From Cristatella mucedo (lineage: Eukaryota > Bryozoa > Phylactolaemata > Cristatellidae), in contig WPIO01000001.1 in assembly GCA_009760855.2 (NCBI GenBank), positions 24,321,001-24,385,000 on the forward strand: a stretch of 64,000 bases of DNA, given 5' to 3'. Of this stretch, positions 1-12,952 are shown in pieces; position 1 is the first letter of the stretch, and every line of letters begins with the position of its first letter. The position numbers were made by a program, and so were the translations under genes. A model generated the notes under the pieces. It made no database searches. It worked only from the letters and a program-made list of their open reading frames with translations, and was not told where the DNA came from.

Positions 1-224
1 GATTTTTATGAGCAGCTGTGCAATTTTTCCAATGCAGCTGCATCTTAATAACTTCTGTGTGACATACTTGGAACTTTGTAGCTGCTCTAGTTTCAATGAC
101 AATGTCAGTAGCATGTGAGTATGTTAAGCTTACGAAGGTTGACGGGTTGCCATAGCCATTTGCCGAATGCATCTTTGATACTGAATTCAACATGACTCAC
201 TTGTAGTGATTCTTTTCTGAGCTG

Positions 225-405
225 CTCTCCCACGTTTACTTGTTGACTGTATGCACGGTACCTCTAACCATATGATGCTTGTTGATATTGTGCATGTTAC
301 CACTAACCATTTGATCATGGTACCTTTACACCATGTAAAGTGCCTAGAAAGAGGCTAAGTTCTCTGAGGGCACTATACAAATGTCTCATTATTATTATTA
401 TTTTG
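225..405 (+). mobile_element. LINE family A 3' UTR and hairpin tail
   Basis: CATGTAAAGTGCCTAGAAAG, then GAGGGCACTATACAAATG and an ATT-rich end. The stem has changed on both sides relative to the common form (GCGCC/GGCGC to GTGCC/GGCAC). Confidence 0.8.
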
Positions 406-1564
406 TAGGGTTTCTCGAAACTGCCCATCTGCATGGCAAAAACGCACCTGTCATTGTCACACGATCCTACCCTAAAAGGCAGGCCTTCTGGGTTCATGCT
501 GCCAATTCGAGACGTGCGAGCCAGCGTCGGAGCCGGCTTCATCTACCCCCTGGTTGGGGAGGTAAGTTCGATTACTTGCAAAGCCTCGTAAAGGGCAAGA
601 TTTGTCATTGCAGCCTTTGCTCTCGTTATGTCGACAGACCTGCTTACCCTTGTGAGTAGCCTGTGAAGTCAAGTGACTAAGCCTTATAACTAAGAAGCAA
701 TCCTAATATGAAAAGGCTGCTGTGCATATGTATGTGTATTCGTGTGCATGTGCAAGTGTTCGTAGTTACGCATGCGCTTCACCAGTCTGCATTGCACGTG
801 CGTAGATGCTTTTGTATTGCACGATTGAGCAGGTGTGTATTTTAGGCACACGTTTGTGCATTCTAGTATGCAGTGCTCCATGGTGCGCACAAGCTGACTT
901 CTGTGTAGATAACTTCGGTGGCCAAGGAGTTTAGGTGTGCTGCTCTCATCGCCGGAGAAGTTCTGTAGCTTGCCCGAGCTGGTTCGGACGTTTCCATCTG
1001 TTCTTCGAGGGTGGTCTGTCTCTTGGTCTGAGCAAGAAATGCAGATCAGCGGATAAATTGACTTGCTACCATCCGTGAAGCAATAGAGTGCTCTGTGAGA
1101 ACCGTTAGCAGGGTCAGGGCACAGGCCCGTGCAAGAATTTGGGAATCTATAATACTGGTCGGTGCCGCCTGGCTGTACCGAGCCACAAAGAAACCGCTGC
1201 CTTGGGCAAGCAGTCCAGTAATGAAGTTACCAGCTCGGTGAGACACTCGAGCAAAAAAGACCCAGGTCCCGTGTTGAGTCTGTCTGCGTGAATGTGTCTG
1301 TCAGTGCCCATAATAGACCGCCTGCTGGCTGGGTGGATCGTGTGGCTGGCCGGCCTTTGACTGCTTGGATTGCAGCAGCAGCGCTTCTCTCCACTAGCAT
1401 TCTCTGTCTGCTCTCACCTTACACAGCTAGCTCTAAATAAACGACTGCTCTGCTGCGTTATAAGGCTTCTTGCACTGGCTAGCGGTGGGAATTAATTCCA
1501 ACGTACTGAGGGAATCGTGGTCGTCGATCGGGCTTATTTTTAATCTAACACTTGGGCAGTGCAT
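406..1564. other. No feature recognised
   Basis: Between the first LINE tail and the TIR element. Short frames only, no domain or repeat recognised. Confidence 0.6.
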
Positions 1565-2371
1565 ATATGAGCCCAATGGTGGCAACCCGGGTTACCGAAT
1601 TTCCACAAGTAGAATCGCAATTGTTTATTTTGTGGATAGCTACTCTAAAAAATATATCGATTCGAAGTCGAAAACGTCGTTGACATGATTCAGGAGCAGC
1701 ACCGTCAGAATCATGTCGAAGCAATCTGAAGACCAATGTGCACAAGATCTCAATGAAAGATGCACACTATGGTTGGCTATAACGATGATGTAAAGATGTT
1801 AGCAATGATGTTCTTAACAACACCAGTGGAACTGGTGTGCAAGTTCTTGGAAACATTTCCCGGGAACTTCATTGCCATCCGCTGGTCTGAAAAGATTATG
1901 CAGGAGGTCCGGAATCGCGGCGCTAGTGCTCGCCTGGGTAGTATTGCTGATAGTGAGGACGAAGATCCTGACAATATTGGTGCACCGTTGGCGGCAGCAT
2001 CCGATATGGCGCAGACTCGTGGCAGAAAAAAGAGCATCAGCGCAGGAGGCTGCTCCGGGCATGCAAATACGCTCCGTGGGGCACCCGAAGACGGCACCAG
2101 TGGTTGTCCCAAATCAGCCATCAATCTTGAGCTATTTCTCGAAAAAATTGACTCAATTTTCGTGATCGAATCCTGGGTCCTTGCCCTGGATCTGGTCAGC
2201 CGCTGTGCACTTGCACAATTAAAATCGTTTTCGAAATCGCTGTCTTTCTGCTGACGAATAGAACTCGACGAGCCCGACATTTTTATCTAATTTGCATATA
2301 ATTTGGACCAATATTCAGGTAGTTAGCCCGGGTTACCATGGTAACCCGGGTTACCACCATCGGGCTCATAT
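1565..2371. mobile_element. Terminal-inverted-repeat DNA element, 807 bp
   Basis: The ends at 1565-1596 and 2340-2371 are 32-bp inverted repeats with two mismatches. Both begin ATATGAGCCC and end AACCCGGGTTACC. The right end adjoins a further copy of the inner motif, giving a 24-bp perfect palindrome (2327-2350, centre CATG). The inside carries two overlapping antiparallel open frames (1760-2254 plus, 164 codons; 1777-2280 minus, 167 codons), neither recognisable. No convincing target-site duplication was seen; a TA/TA is possible if the repeat starts at TGAGCCC. Likely a non-autonomous or decayed cut-and-paste transposon of unknown superfamily. Confidence 0.7.
1777..2280 (-). other. Open frame inside the TIR element, unrecognised
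   Basis: 167 codons, starting MSGSSSSIRQQKDSDFEND just inside the right terminal repeat and running toward the left one. That position and direction would suit a transposase N-terminus, but no DDE motif, zinc finger or known domain is visible. The antiparallel frame at 1760-2254 (acidic stretch SEDEDPDNIG) is equally long, so the coding strand is unsure and both may be chance. Confidence 0.25.
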
Positions 2372-5300
2372 CGCCTTGTTGCACCCGCTTGGGTAATTGC
2401 ACTGCTTATTCCTTACAATAATTCCTCAAAGTTAGAAAGCAGAAACGTTTGTTGCTTCCACGTTGCAAGTCTGTCTGCAAAACAAGTGTCCGTTGTATGG
2501 TCATTGATAGAGTCGTTTCCACTCACTTCGGCTGCAGGATGCTCTCACGAGCGAACCTGGGTCTGTGCAGAAGCTGCCACTGGTTGAGTAGAATGTGGTA
2601 ATGCTATATTAGATAGCTACTGTAACTGGCCATGTTGCCCATAAAAGCTGACGTTTTTGCGTTCGTACTGCCTTGCATGAGCACTTCAAAGTTTCTATAT
2701 AGATATGGGCTTCTAAGGATATTAACATCAGTACTATAAATTCAAAGAGCTATACCATCCAAAGTGCAATACAATCTAAAGTCCAGGTCGAAAGTGTTTT
2801 TGAAGAATTAGCTCAAACTACGATTAGGGATACGATCTTCAAGAGGTTGACGAGGAATTATTCGATTGAGCCCGTGCTTGGCTGCTCAGAGGAGCAACTA
2901 TGGGTGAAAGGAAGTTGGGGGAGGATTCCTTATTTTTCTGAGAGAAGGGTGCGTGGGTAAGAGAAGCTTGTAAGCAATATGTCCCAAGCTGGAGGAGGAG
3001 CTTGTATATAAGGCGTCTGCAGCTGATCATTTTTTGCCGGGCAAACTCCTGGTGTGGAATGCACAGTCGTCTTACCCTTTATGTGAAGATAATGTTGGCA
3101 CGTGTCACAAAAACCGGTTCAGAAAATAAGGTAGCGACAGCCTACAGCAGGGTGACTAGTGCATTTGCAAATGCACTGTGGTATATGCTGTTAGGTAAGC
3201 AGGTGTATCAAGTTACACAGGAAACAACAAGTTACCAAACGTCGCAAGCCGCGAGGGGTTCAAATGATCTTTAGTGAGAAATCTAATGCTGCCACTGAAT
3301 GGCAGGCGTTTCGATGGTGGCATACTTGCAAACCAACCCGTCTGGTCGATTGCCCTAATCAGTAGGTGACCCTGTTGCCAGGCATCGGTATCCGGAATCG
3401 GTATCCGGTATCCTTTTCGTGCTCGTTTGTTGCATGCATTCACGTGTGGGTGCACCGGACCTGCTGGGGCAATCTCGCTCTTCAGTCCGTGATGTCACTT
3501 TCGGGCTGAGCAAAAGTGAGGGACTGCTGCCATTTTAGTATCAGCAGTCTCTCTTGCCCTTTCAAAGCGATCGCTCCATCTTTCTACCCTTGTACCAAGT
3601 TGGCTCCCTGTGCTGTGCATGTTTTGCTTTGGATTTATGCATAGTGTGACTCGCATGAAATTCAGGCGCATGTAGCACTGCTGACGCTCGCTCGCCTGGT
3701 GATGCCGATGACTCGGAAACCATCCTTTGAGCGGCTCTGTGGTTTCGGCTTGGTTATTTCGCGCAGTTGCTGCCAAGGTTATTCCAAATGTGCGCTTGCT
3801 TGCCCGGCCTGCCGGTAGTATTGATTTGATGTGCACGTTTTGAAGTCTAAGCTGCGGGTGGGCAGGAGGAGCAGGAATGTGGAGTGCCTGGAAGCCGATA
3901 GTCTACACCTTCCAAGCCACTGTCACAGATCAGAAATGTACTTGGCGAACACCTCGCTCACGACTTGTGACCTAGTCAGACAAAAATCTGTGGTAACCTT
4001 GACTGCCCCACGTTGACTGCCCCACTAAGTATACTGGGGTTAAACCCTGCTTTGGTGCTTACACGGGTGCCAAAAATAAATCTATGACCAAGAATAGTTT
4101 GAAATTATTCTGAAAATTATAAACTAGTAAAACGAAAGCATCCCGATAAATTGTATGACCAAATGCTTGCAGTTAGCAAGCACATCCTTGTGAATTTTCT
4201 AAGCAAATGCTTACTTTAAGCTGTGGTGTCAAATGGTAAGGGGCGATTTGTGTGTATGATCCTTTAATTAAACTACGATGCACTTCTGCTTACACGGGCT
4301 GTCTTGACACAAGATGGTTTGCTAAAGGCAGTTTTTATAGATTAAATGCATGCACTTAGCTTGAAGATCCCTTAATGGAGGCCATACTCTGTACGCAGCA
4401 TGGTTAGCCTAAGAAAGTGAGTAGCCTTAATACTCTTTATGGTAACACCTACGGCTACTAATTGACGTAATAGGCTGTTTCCACCAGGTCGAGGTATGCT
4501 GTTTTTGAAATGCGTTGTGGTTCGGGTAGCTGCTATTCATTTTCGGATTGCCGCCGGCCTGATTAGCCGTTACTGTGGTGTTTTTGTCACGTAGTGTGCT
4601 GATAGTTGTGGCTCTTCACTCTCGAGCCTGTGTACATCGTTGTAGATGAGCACTATGCCGGGCCTTCCCACGCGGCCATGCTTCTTCGACATTGACATCA
4701 ACTTGCAGACAGGGGAAATTGAAGGCCTCAGCTAAAAAAAAAAGTGACCAAAAGAAATGAGAGATTGGCTTGATGGTGGCCTCAGTCTTAACCTTTGTCT
4801 ATGGCCACTGACGGTGACATCTAAACCCTTCCTTATCTGCTAAAGATTTGTGTCACGGATGCTATTTGTAACCCAGGCTGGCGCCTTGCAAATTCCAGCC
4901 TAGGCTTGTATTTGGATGCCTGCCAGACGGGCTCTTTAAATTGACTAGCTGGCATTGGCAGCTGCTGCCACCTTCAAAGCATAGTTACATTCCTTAGCCC
5001 AGCCGATTAACCTGTTGCAATAAATTCACTCTACTGGATCAGAGCCCAGCAGCTCGGTTCGGGTTTTCGTCAGCACTAGAGTTGAATGGAGTCTTTGTCG
5101 ATTCGCTGGGGTTCAGTGAAGACTTGGCCAGCAGTTGGTTGAAAATGATCGTTTATCGTGATTCTGCTGCAGGAGACCGTCTAGCAGCTGCATCAAGCCT
5201 GGCATCTCATCTTGCTATGCCCCTGCAGAGGTCGGGTGCTGTCGACCTCTGTCGAGGTTATGTGCAATCTTAACTAAGGGGTTTCGTGAGCCACTACATG

Positions 5301-5429
5301 CACACCTTATTTGGAGAGAATAGAAATGATGGTGCATTACAATAGTATGTCCTTGTATGCAAAAGGAAATCGATTAAGTCGGAGTAAGTTGAACATGTCA
5401 ATGAAACCTGGCAGGTAATTATAATATTA
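2372..5429. other. No feature recognised
   Basis: A 3-kb stretch with only short open frames, none with recognisable motifs. Slightly AT-rich around 4050-4400. Confidence 0.6.
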
Positions 5430-6115
5430 TACATTTGTCTAGAACCCTTGAAGAACTAAATCTCTTTCTGGGTACTGCACATAAACCGGTCAAAAAGCAC
5501 ATTAGCTGATTAGTGAATAGAAAAGCACAGTTGCGGCATGCATAAGCACATAATGGACCAGTGCTGTGAAGAACATCTGCATTCTTGCTTTATTTTAAAT
5601 GTTGTTAAGCTAGGGAATGTCATGGTGTCAGTCAGTAGCAGGTTCCAGCCCTGGGGAGTGTATGAACTGAAAAGACTGTCTCCTAAGAATTTTTGGTAGG
5701 ATAGGGCCGTGTTAAACGACCTGAGTCGGGAGCAGGCGGTACGAGGGGAATCCTGAAGAGTAATTATAGGTAAGCCGGAGATGGAGAATGAAAGGGCAGC
5801 CTAATAGTTAGTGGCAGGACCTTGAGGTCGACTCACCGCACCTGGTGGGGAGTCGCTGCAAGTCGTGAAGAAGTAGCATGGTAAGGCGTCTGCTACGTTT
5901 ACGAGTGGCAGGTATACCTGCCGAGTTGTGCACCATCTACAACTGTGTGTTGCTCAGACATCAAGACCCGCAAAGAGAGTGCTACGAAGTCTAGACGGGA
6001 TGTCACAAATACATGGACTGGCTGGGGTGTGGTCTTTTCTAAGCACTCCTGAATTCTTGCAATATTATGTAGCTGGCAGTGGGCAGGCTTAGTTATCTAG
6101 TAAAGGTTGCTAAGA
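5430..6115 (-). mobile_element. LINE family A, decayed copy
   Basis: Reverse-strand tail at 5430-5485 (GCACTGTAC-like hairpin remnant with AGAAAGAGATTTAG), then noncoding remains alignable by eye with 46700-47220: CTACCAAAAATTCTTAGGAG for KSFGDRAF, and the region around 5990-6080 for FVTSRLDF. No open frame survives. Confidence 0.6.
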
Positions 6116-6795
6116 TTCCGTGCAGATGCTAGAGGGATATGAAAGCCAAGCTAATTGTGGCGTTCAGCTTTCCTGTTTCCGATCTGCATCAAGTTTGTCC
6201 ATAGCTAGTAATTTGTTCGGTCGACATTCAATTTGAGACAATGCTGTTTAAGCAGAAGTGTCGGCAACGGATGCTGCGAAACAATTTGTGGAATCTTGAA
6301 ATGCTCGAAGGCTTAGAGAAGGATTAGAGTATTGCTGTTTGCGATCACTGTGGTGTGAAGGTGAGCATAAGTTGTGAAACTAAGTGGAACATAAACTAAT
6401 TCTCGAGATGTAATAAATATCCTTCGAAGGCTCATCGGGTGGCTGGTCGTTGACATCGTTGGCTCTGAAATGTATTCCACGAAGATACGAACCAAGCTTA
6501 TGCAGTCCATGCAATGCCAAATTGTCTTGTTCAATTAAGTTATCGTCATGCGTTCTGTTGTTGCAGTTTTCCAGGCTTGGTTGGCCATTTGGTTGGCTCT
6601 GCATAATGTACAGCACTTTTTCGAGTAGTTGGCAATTTGACTAGGTCTAAGGCGGCAATGTCCCGCATAGCTAAGCTATGGCATCATCGGCCGGCACCTG
6701 CAAGCTTCGCCTTCATGTGGAGGTGCTGTTGCAAGCACGTATGTAAGGCAGTTGACTTCCCCCATCGTCCAAGTGTGACATTGCAATAATACAAT

Positions 6796-6868
6796 GACAT
6801 GTTTATAGCACCCTAAGATAGAAAGGCTCTACGAGAACCAAATCTATTTAAAGGCACTGTACGTAAGA
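6796..6868 (-). mobile_element. LINE family A-type 3' tail
   Basis: Reverse strand holds CAGTGCCTTTAAATAGATTT and TCTTAGGGTGCTATAAAC, a diverged hairpin tail; nothing else of the element is recognised nearby. Confidence 0.55.
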
Positions 6869-7328
6869 TGTGGCCTGTCGGAAACCCTCCCTCCTGCTTT
6901 CAAAACTCGTGCCATATTCCTAAGGAATCCCCCTATGGCCTGTAACCAACCAGGTTCGTTAAATCTTGGTTCTCTCTACCTGCAGTCACTTCATATCTTC
7001 AATTATTTCCGACCAAGGAACGAATGTCATGTCAACTCTCCAAGCACGAGCGCTTGCATTCGTTAATTCATCATGGGGATTCAACTCAGATATGCTTAGT
7101 TTCGATCTGTGACGTAAGTACAGTAGAAACCGAGCCGATATGGGTGGGATCAAAAACTAATTCGGCAAATCTTTTGGACAGTTTTTCTGGCCTGCAGTTA
7201 GCCCTTCTCCAAAGCTGGTCCTGTGGGTTTACTAATAAATGCGTGCTTCATCTCTGCCACTAAATACGTGGCTGACTTCGACCTTGCTTACTTCGACTGC
7301 AAGGCAAGCAGCCTTTCAGCCTTTACAG

Positions 7329-7398
7329 CATATGTAAAGAGCCAAGGGAGATCAAGTTCTCTGAGGGCGCTATGCAGATGTATTATAGTAATAATAAT
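7329..7398 (+). mobile_element. LINE family A-type tail, plus orientation
   Basis: ATGTAAAGAGCCAAGGGAGA, then GTTCTCTGAGGGCGCTATGC. Its ATTATAGTAATAATAAT end runs directly into a reverse-orientation tail. Confidence 0.7.
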
Positions 7399-7640
7399 AC
7401 ACTCGATAAAGCGCCCTCGGAGAATTCAATCTCTCTCTAGGCGCTTTGCATTTGCTGCAAAGAAAACGCGATCGACGGTGAGTGGTATCATTGTTGATAA
7501 ACAGCATGAATAACATGGTTAGGGGGTGCGGCACAGGGTCAAAGGGTACAGGGGTGGGGCACAGGGTCAGCGTGCAAGTGTGGTTAGTAGCAGTATGCAC
7601 AGAGTCGGCACGTATTATCTCAATTGATTAACAGTGCCAT
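7399..7640 (-). mobile_element. LINE family A 3' UTR and tail, minus orientation
   Basis: Hairpin tail AAAGCGCCTAGAGAGAGATT / CCGAGGGCGCTTTAT (7400-7465), then a 3' UTR matching 46500-46650 closely (GGGTGCGGCACAGGGTCA versus GTGACATGCACAGGGTCA, and AACAACATGAATAACATGG). Confidence 0.75.
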
Positions 7641-9498
7641 TCATCTATCACACTAGGCCCACCCAGTGATTATGGTCAAGCCGAACGAACAGCAGATGAC
7701 CCGTGTCATGTCAAAAACTAGCCGTACTACCGCGATTAAAGAAAAACGCTGAATCATCAGTCATTTATTTATCGGCCGACGAGCCTCAGCTGCAATCATC
7801 CTTCCTGCAGCAGGCGGTTGCCGCTGGATTGGAACCTGTGAGCTTGTGTGACTACAACCTGCTACAACTGTGCTAAGACCAGAGGCAAAGTAGAGTCGGT
7901 TGATTAAACTCATAAATGAAATGAGAATTAAGTACTGATATACTCATCCTTTACTTGAAGCAGGAGACTCTTAGCGGCTTTCGCCTCCCTTGCAGCTGGC
8001 TCTGCAGAATTGCATGCTGCCGCACTACTCCGACCGATGGCCTTTGTAGTGAAGTGTCAGCCAGAATTCTCCAGCCGGTCCGCTTTTTTGTGCCGCGACC
8101 ATAAAGTGTCACTGTTTCTGGTTGTGGGATTACTATTGCTCACAACCCCAAATGTGAAATAAATAAAAGCAGCTCCGCCACATACGCCGAAGTGCATTAC
8201 CCACAAAAATGCAACATGGTAAAAGGTTTTAGCCTGACAGATACAAAATGCTGCAAGTGGAATTTGCAGTTAATTTATGTCGAAGCCAGGAATCCTCCGA
8301 GACTGAAGAGATTTTACTATGACGATTATGTAGCAGCACCTGAACTTTCATCCAATGTCATTTGCCACAAACACGGCTCGGAATGGGTGCTAGTCCTTGC
8401 AGATGCATGACAGCGTTTGGCGACGCTAGCGGCTCGAGAAGTACGGCTCACAAGTTGGATGTGCTGCACCGACACAGGCACAGGTACGCCGACGGCAGCA
8501 GAGCACGGCAGTAATCATGAGCGCCCCCTACCGTAATAAGTCCGCCTCTTGGAGCCGTATATTCCAAAACCACCGATGGGCACACCTGCACAGAATAATC
8601 CATGGTGTTCAACTGATTGACCATCACTCAGGATCGCTTTGTCTAAGCCTTAGACGACGGCACATCCTACCCCTGATTATCCTAAATTAGGGACCGCTAG
8701 CAATCTTAAGTACTTTCACAGTCCGATCGCTTTCGCATGCCAGCCAGCGTTTAACTACGCTTTTTCGAAGAGCGGTTATTGCCACAGATGAATAACGGAT
8801 GCTTCACATCATGACGTTCGGCTAAGTGCTATCGCAAAGCAGGAGGCTTTGCCGGCTCCATTCTACGAATTCTTTCAGTGGAGCAAATTAGCCATCATTT
8901 CTACGAAGCTAATCCTGCGATCGTGGCCAGATTTTCTTCCTTTAATCCTTTCATTTCACTACTGAAATTGACTTAGGTATTCCATTTGATCTTTACTTTG
9001 ATGAAGGAGAAGCAAAAGTAGCTCGTAGATATGTAAAAGTTCCATGTTGATTCAGATCTTGCAGTTGGCATAGCCACGTCTGCATCTTCTGGCACGCATT
9101 TCTACAGCTTTGCTATGTGCTGTACTAGTTTTTTGCTCCTGCGATGTAGTCACCACCTTGCTGCCACCGGCCGATCCTTCGTGTGCTGGCCTGAAATAGG
9201 GTTTCTTCTTAAACTGTCGCTGCCGCCAGCCGTGAAGCTGGGAAATTGAGTCACGAAATGCTTACACTGGCGTCGTGCGAGGTAACCTTAATGTGTTTAG
9301 TTTACGCGTAACTCGATTTTTGCTGCCAAAGATACCAAAAGATAGTCTGTAATATCTAGGGAGAGGCTGCGGAGGTCTGTGCTTCAAACGTAGTAGTAGG
9401 CGTCAAAAGCCAGAGGTCATCAGGCGGGCTCGTTCCTAATTGCTCTAGGACGGGACCGCAGTGAGCAATACCCCACGAACATTATCGACTGAGCCTTT
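7641..9498. other. No feature recognised
   Basis: No frame longer than about 75 codons and no repeat recognised. Confidence 0.6.
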
Positions 9499-9661
9499 TC
9501 ACGCTAGGTAAGGTGATTGCTTTTCAAGACCTCGTGTTCCGGTGTCGTGAGTTCGAATCCTGCGGTGGGCGATCCTTTGTCGCCGCTGCAAGCGGTGGTG
9601 ATAGCCGCATAGGCTCTGCTGTCGCTATACAAAAGAGGCTGTTGAATCAGCTAGTATTTTT
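9499..9661 (+). mobile_element. SINE 1 copy
   Basis: tRNA-like head with B box GAGTTCGAATCC, then GGTGGGCGATCC, an AAGCGGTGGTGATAGCC body and CTGTCGCTATACAAAAGAGG near the 3' end. The same structure recurs at 12791, 45309, 50526 and 57750. Confidence 0.8.
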
Positions 9662-12506
9662 TAGCCGCAGCACCTCCCCCCTCCCGACAGCTTCTGCTGG
9701 GTGGGCGGGGTTGACCGGCCTACAAAAGAATTTAGTAAACTCAATAATTGAACAGAGCACGGCATCGCAGCTCCGGTGCCTTGCAGGCGTCGCAAATTCG
9801 GGTTGCAATGTCTCCTCAGAGAGTGCGACCACTTTAACTCCTACGAATGGAGCGCCCCGCCTGCGGCACCAACGTTCGACGCTGGTTTCCCTCGAAGCGG
9901 GGCGGGGCGGAACTGTCGCTATCTTTTGAGGGAGTCGTATTTCTAGGGTTGGCGAGTGAGTAATTCTCCGAGGCGGCGGGCGCCGGCTTGCGGAGGCCCG
10001 ACACAGCGCGCCGCCGTGCCCTGCTTCGCTGCCGCCGCGGCGCTACCTCCCCCCCCCCCAGCGCAGCCACGGGCTCTGTGCGAACCAGCAGTAGGGTTTG
10101 AGACTTGAGCGACTTAAACGCCGAGCTAAATATAGCACCAAGATTTTCAGCAGTTTGTTGATTAACAGCTAAAGTGAACGGCAAAAATAGCAACAATGGT
10201 TCGAATAGCAAGTTTTTTTTTTAGATGGCCAGCATAGCTTTTCCGAGCGGGTTTCGACAAGAGATTAGTTGCCCCTCAAGGTCGCAGTTTACCACCCACC
10301 GCACCCCAACCAACCCCATGCCAAAGTCCCGGCTACGCTCTCATTAAGAGAAGCACCCGCGCTTTTGCTCGGGCTGCCGTGGGTCTTGGGAGACACTTGG
10401 TGCGTGCTCGTGTCATCACCGCGTACCGACGAAGGTCGGTACGCGAGCGCACGCCAAAAGAAGCTGACAGCAATCAATGAATGAATGAATGAATGAGAGC
10501 AGGCTCGGACGCTGCGGAGGCGCATCTCCCCAAGCAAATATTTGAAAAGTATCAGCTACCGGAGCGGCGGCAATAGCAGGAGGAGGGTCGCGGTGCCTCG
10601 CGAACCCTGGAACCCTTGGGCTAATTCCTAGCTGTGCACGTACAGGTTATTGGAATGCCTCGTCTGGACCCACGCCTCGACGAGCTGCTGCCGTCGCCAT
10701 TCCTAGCGGGAATCCTACGTTAAACATGATGTGTACCGAGCAGAATGCGAGGAAGACGTACGCTACTTAGTACACGGTCCTATGAGTGTGCTCGCGTGGA
10801 AGAGTTGTGCAGGATGCTGAAAAGTGTTAGCCACGCGAGCTCGCGTGTATCTGAACGTAAGGAAACTTTATGCAAGGTGAAGCTGAATTGCAAAACTTCC
10901 GCAGATAGTGGAAGATAAGGCGACTTACCCTCATTTGGCTCAGTTGCGGCCGTCCGAAACATTGCCGCAGGCTACTTACTCTTCAACGCTTCGTCACAGA
11001 AGTCTAAACAAACTAAAGAGTCGTCGGATCCAAACGAAATTGCAGCAAGACTAGACGTAAAAAAGTAATCTGAATGCGCTAGCAGAACAGAATCTCATAT
11101 AAGGAATAATAATCATTAATAGATTATATATACATTAGTATATTAATGAGATATTTATATTGAGATATAAGATTTTAATCGTTCGCTGTGCGACAATTAT
11201 ATGTGCCTGAAAAGTAAAATTTCTAGGGAAAGAGGCTACTTAACACAGATATAATGAGTAAATCAAGATTAATATCGCATCTCGACTAATTAAAGTGAGA
11301 AAGTCCGCTTGCCGCAAGATAGCATTTGCGTCACGTGACAGTATGGCGCGCTTACGTCACGCGGCAAGATAGCAAACTTCTGTCAAACGGCGAGATGGCA
11401 CAGCGTTGTCTTTCGTGACGGAACTACTGTTACTCAGCGAAGCGAGTCCACGGGATGCAGTGAGCTGCTCGTAAGTGATTAGGAATGTGCGAGGTGAGCG
11501 ATTGGTAGGGTTACCCAGTGCGGCAGCACTGCGTTTGGGATACTGTTCGATTGACGCAAACTTGTTTTCGGAGGTCTCTGCATTCGCTACCCGGAGCAGT
11601 GAGCATCTCGAAGTGCACTCTGGTTTGCGAAGCTTGGAGAAGGCCCATCTTCGGGTGCAGTGCAGGTGTCGCACGGAAAACTTGGCTTTCAGAGGGGCCG
11701 CGACAATGTACGGGACCTCGACTGTTCTTCTATTGATAGAGCCCAACAGCAGACGGGTCGGTGGACGGAATCACTTTCGGCTCAAAGAGAAAAGGAATTT
11801 CTCTGCTCTGCTGGTCGATCTGCCTTTTCTTGCTATGGAGAAAACCTTACCGGTACCGTACGTTCCCTGAGACATCGACGCGATCCACAGAGTACTCCTA
11901 TAGCGTTCCTTACATAGGTACGCACGCGATCGCAGGGCTACATAAAATAAATATGGTCGCCATTAAGAAGCATTTTCGGAACTGTCAGCTTCGTAAGCAG
12001 CCCAAACGCAGTCAGCGCTGGAGGCTGCGTTAGTTACAAATAGCGTGATCTGATCATGCGGTGTCCTCGTTTGCGGTGCCTCGCATCTAGATAGCTTTCT
12101 GCTCGGCTCGCAAAAGATGGAGCTTGCGTTGGAGACATGGCTAGCGGCCAGAGCGGAAGTCCGGCTTGCGAAGACTGGCTGCGCCGCAGTTTGGGAACGG
12201 AGCCTCGAGGAGTTGGAGGGCGCTCGGCGAGAGTAATGAGTGCACGCGCTCGCAGAGCTCTTGGACGCGCACCGGGCTCGACATTCTTTCCACACCCCCC
12301 CCCCAAAGGCCGGCTTCACTGCTCCACTCCACCCCTTACTACCCGCACGATTTTTTCTCACTGCCCCCTCGGTCTCTCCTTCTATTCCTCGATGCCTCCA
12401 CCCATTATTTCCTTCTGCTCTCTTTGTCAAGTGTCTCTTTGTCATATGATTGCTATTAATAGCTTTGAGCATGCATGAAATCTCAACTGGTGTGTACTGC
12501 TTGCGA
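9662..12506. other. No gene recognised; CpG-rich and AT-rich patches
   Basis: 9840-10100 is strongly GC- and CpG-rich with frames on both strands; 11090-11290 is AT-rich. Frames of up to 169 codons on the minus strand (11963-12472) look compositional and have no known domain. Confidence 0.5.
10477..10496. repeat. (TGAA)n short tandem repeat
   Basis: Five tetranucleotide units. Confidence 0.9.
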
Positions 12507-12607
12507 CTCTGTCTGTCTCTGTCTGGCCCTGTCTGTCTCTGTCTCTGTCTCTGTCTCCGCCTCTGCCTCTGTCTCTGTCTCTGTCTCTGTCTCTGTCTCT
12601 GTCTCTG

Positions 12608-12700
<93 letters not shown>
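12507..12700. repeat. (CTGTCT)n then (CT)n microsatellite
   Basis: About 105 bp of CTGTCT-type hexamers with interruptions, then about 89 bp of pure (CT)n from 12612. Long frames of SLSL/RERE here are artefacts. Confidence 0.97.
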
Positions 12701-12702
<2 letters not shown>

Positions 12703-12790
12703 CTATCTACGTATCTCGCACGACAAGCGAAACGGAGCAGCTGAAGCAGGAGACAATTTAGCAAGCGATTTCGAAGATTTAACAGTGTCC

Positions 12791-12952
12791 TAGCTGATTA
12801 AACACCCTCTTTTGTATAGCGACAGAAGAGCCTTTATGGCTATCACCACCGCTTGAAGTGGCGATAAAGATTCGCCCACCGCAGGAATCGAACCCACGAC
12901 CTCGCGACAGAGGTCGTGGAAGCAACCGCCTCACCTAGTGTGCCATCACGCC
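12791..12952 (-). mobile_element. SINE 1 copy
   Basis: Reverse-orientation copy, well preserved: tRNA-like head with GGGTTCGATTCC, GGTGGGCGAA junction, CAAGCGGTGGTGATAGCC body, TCTGTCGCTATACAAAAGAGG end. Confidence 0.8.

Noticed and set aside
11963-12472. 169-codon minus frame
   Set aside because: No motif, overlapped by four frames on both strands, abuts a microsatellite.
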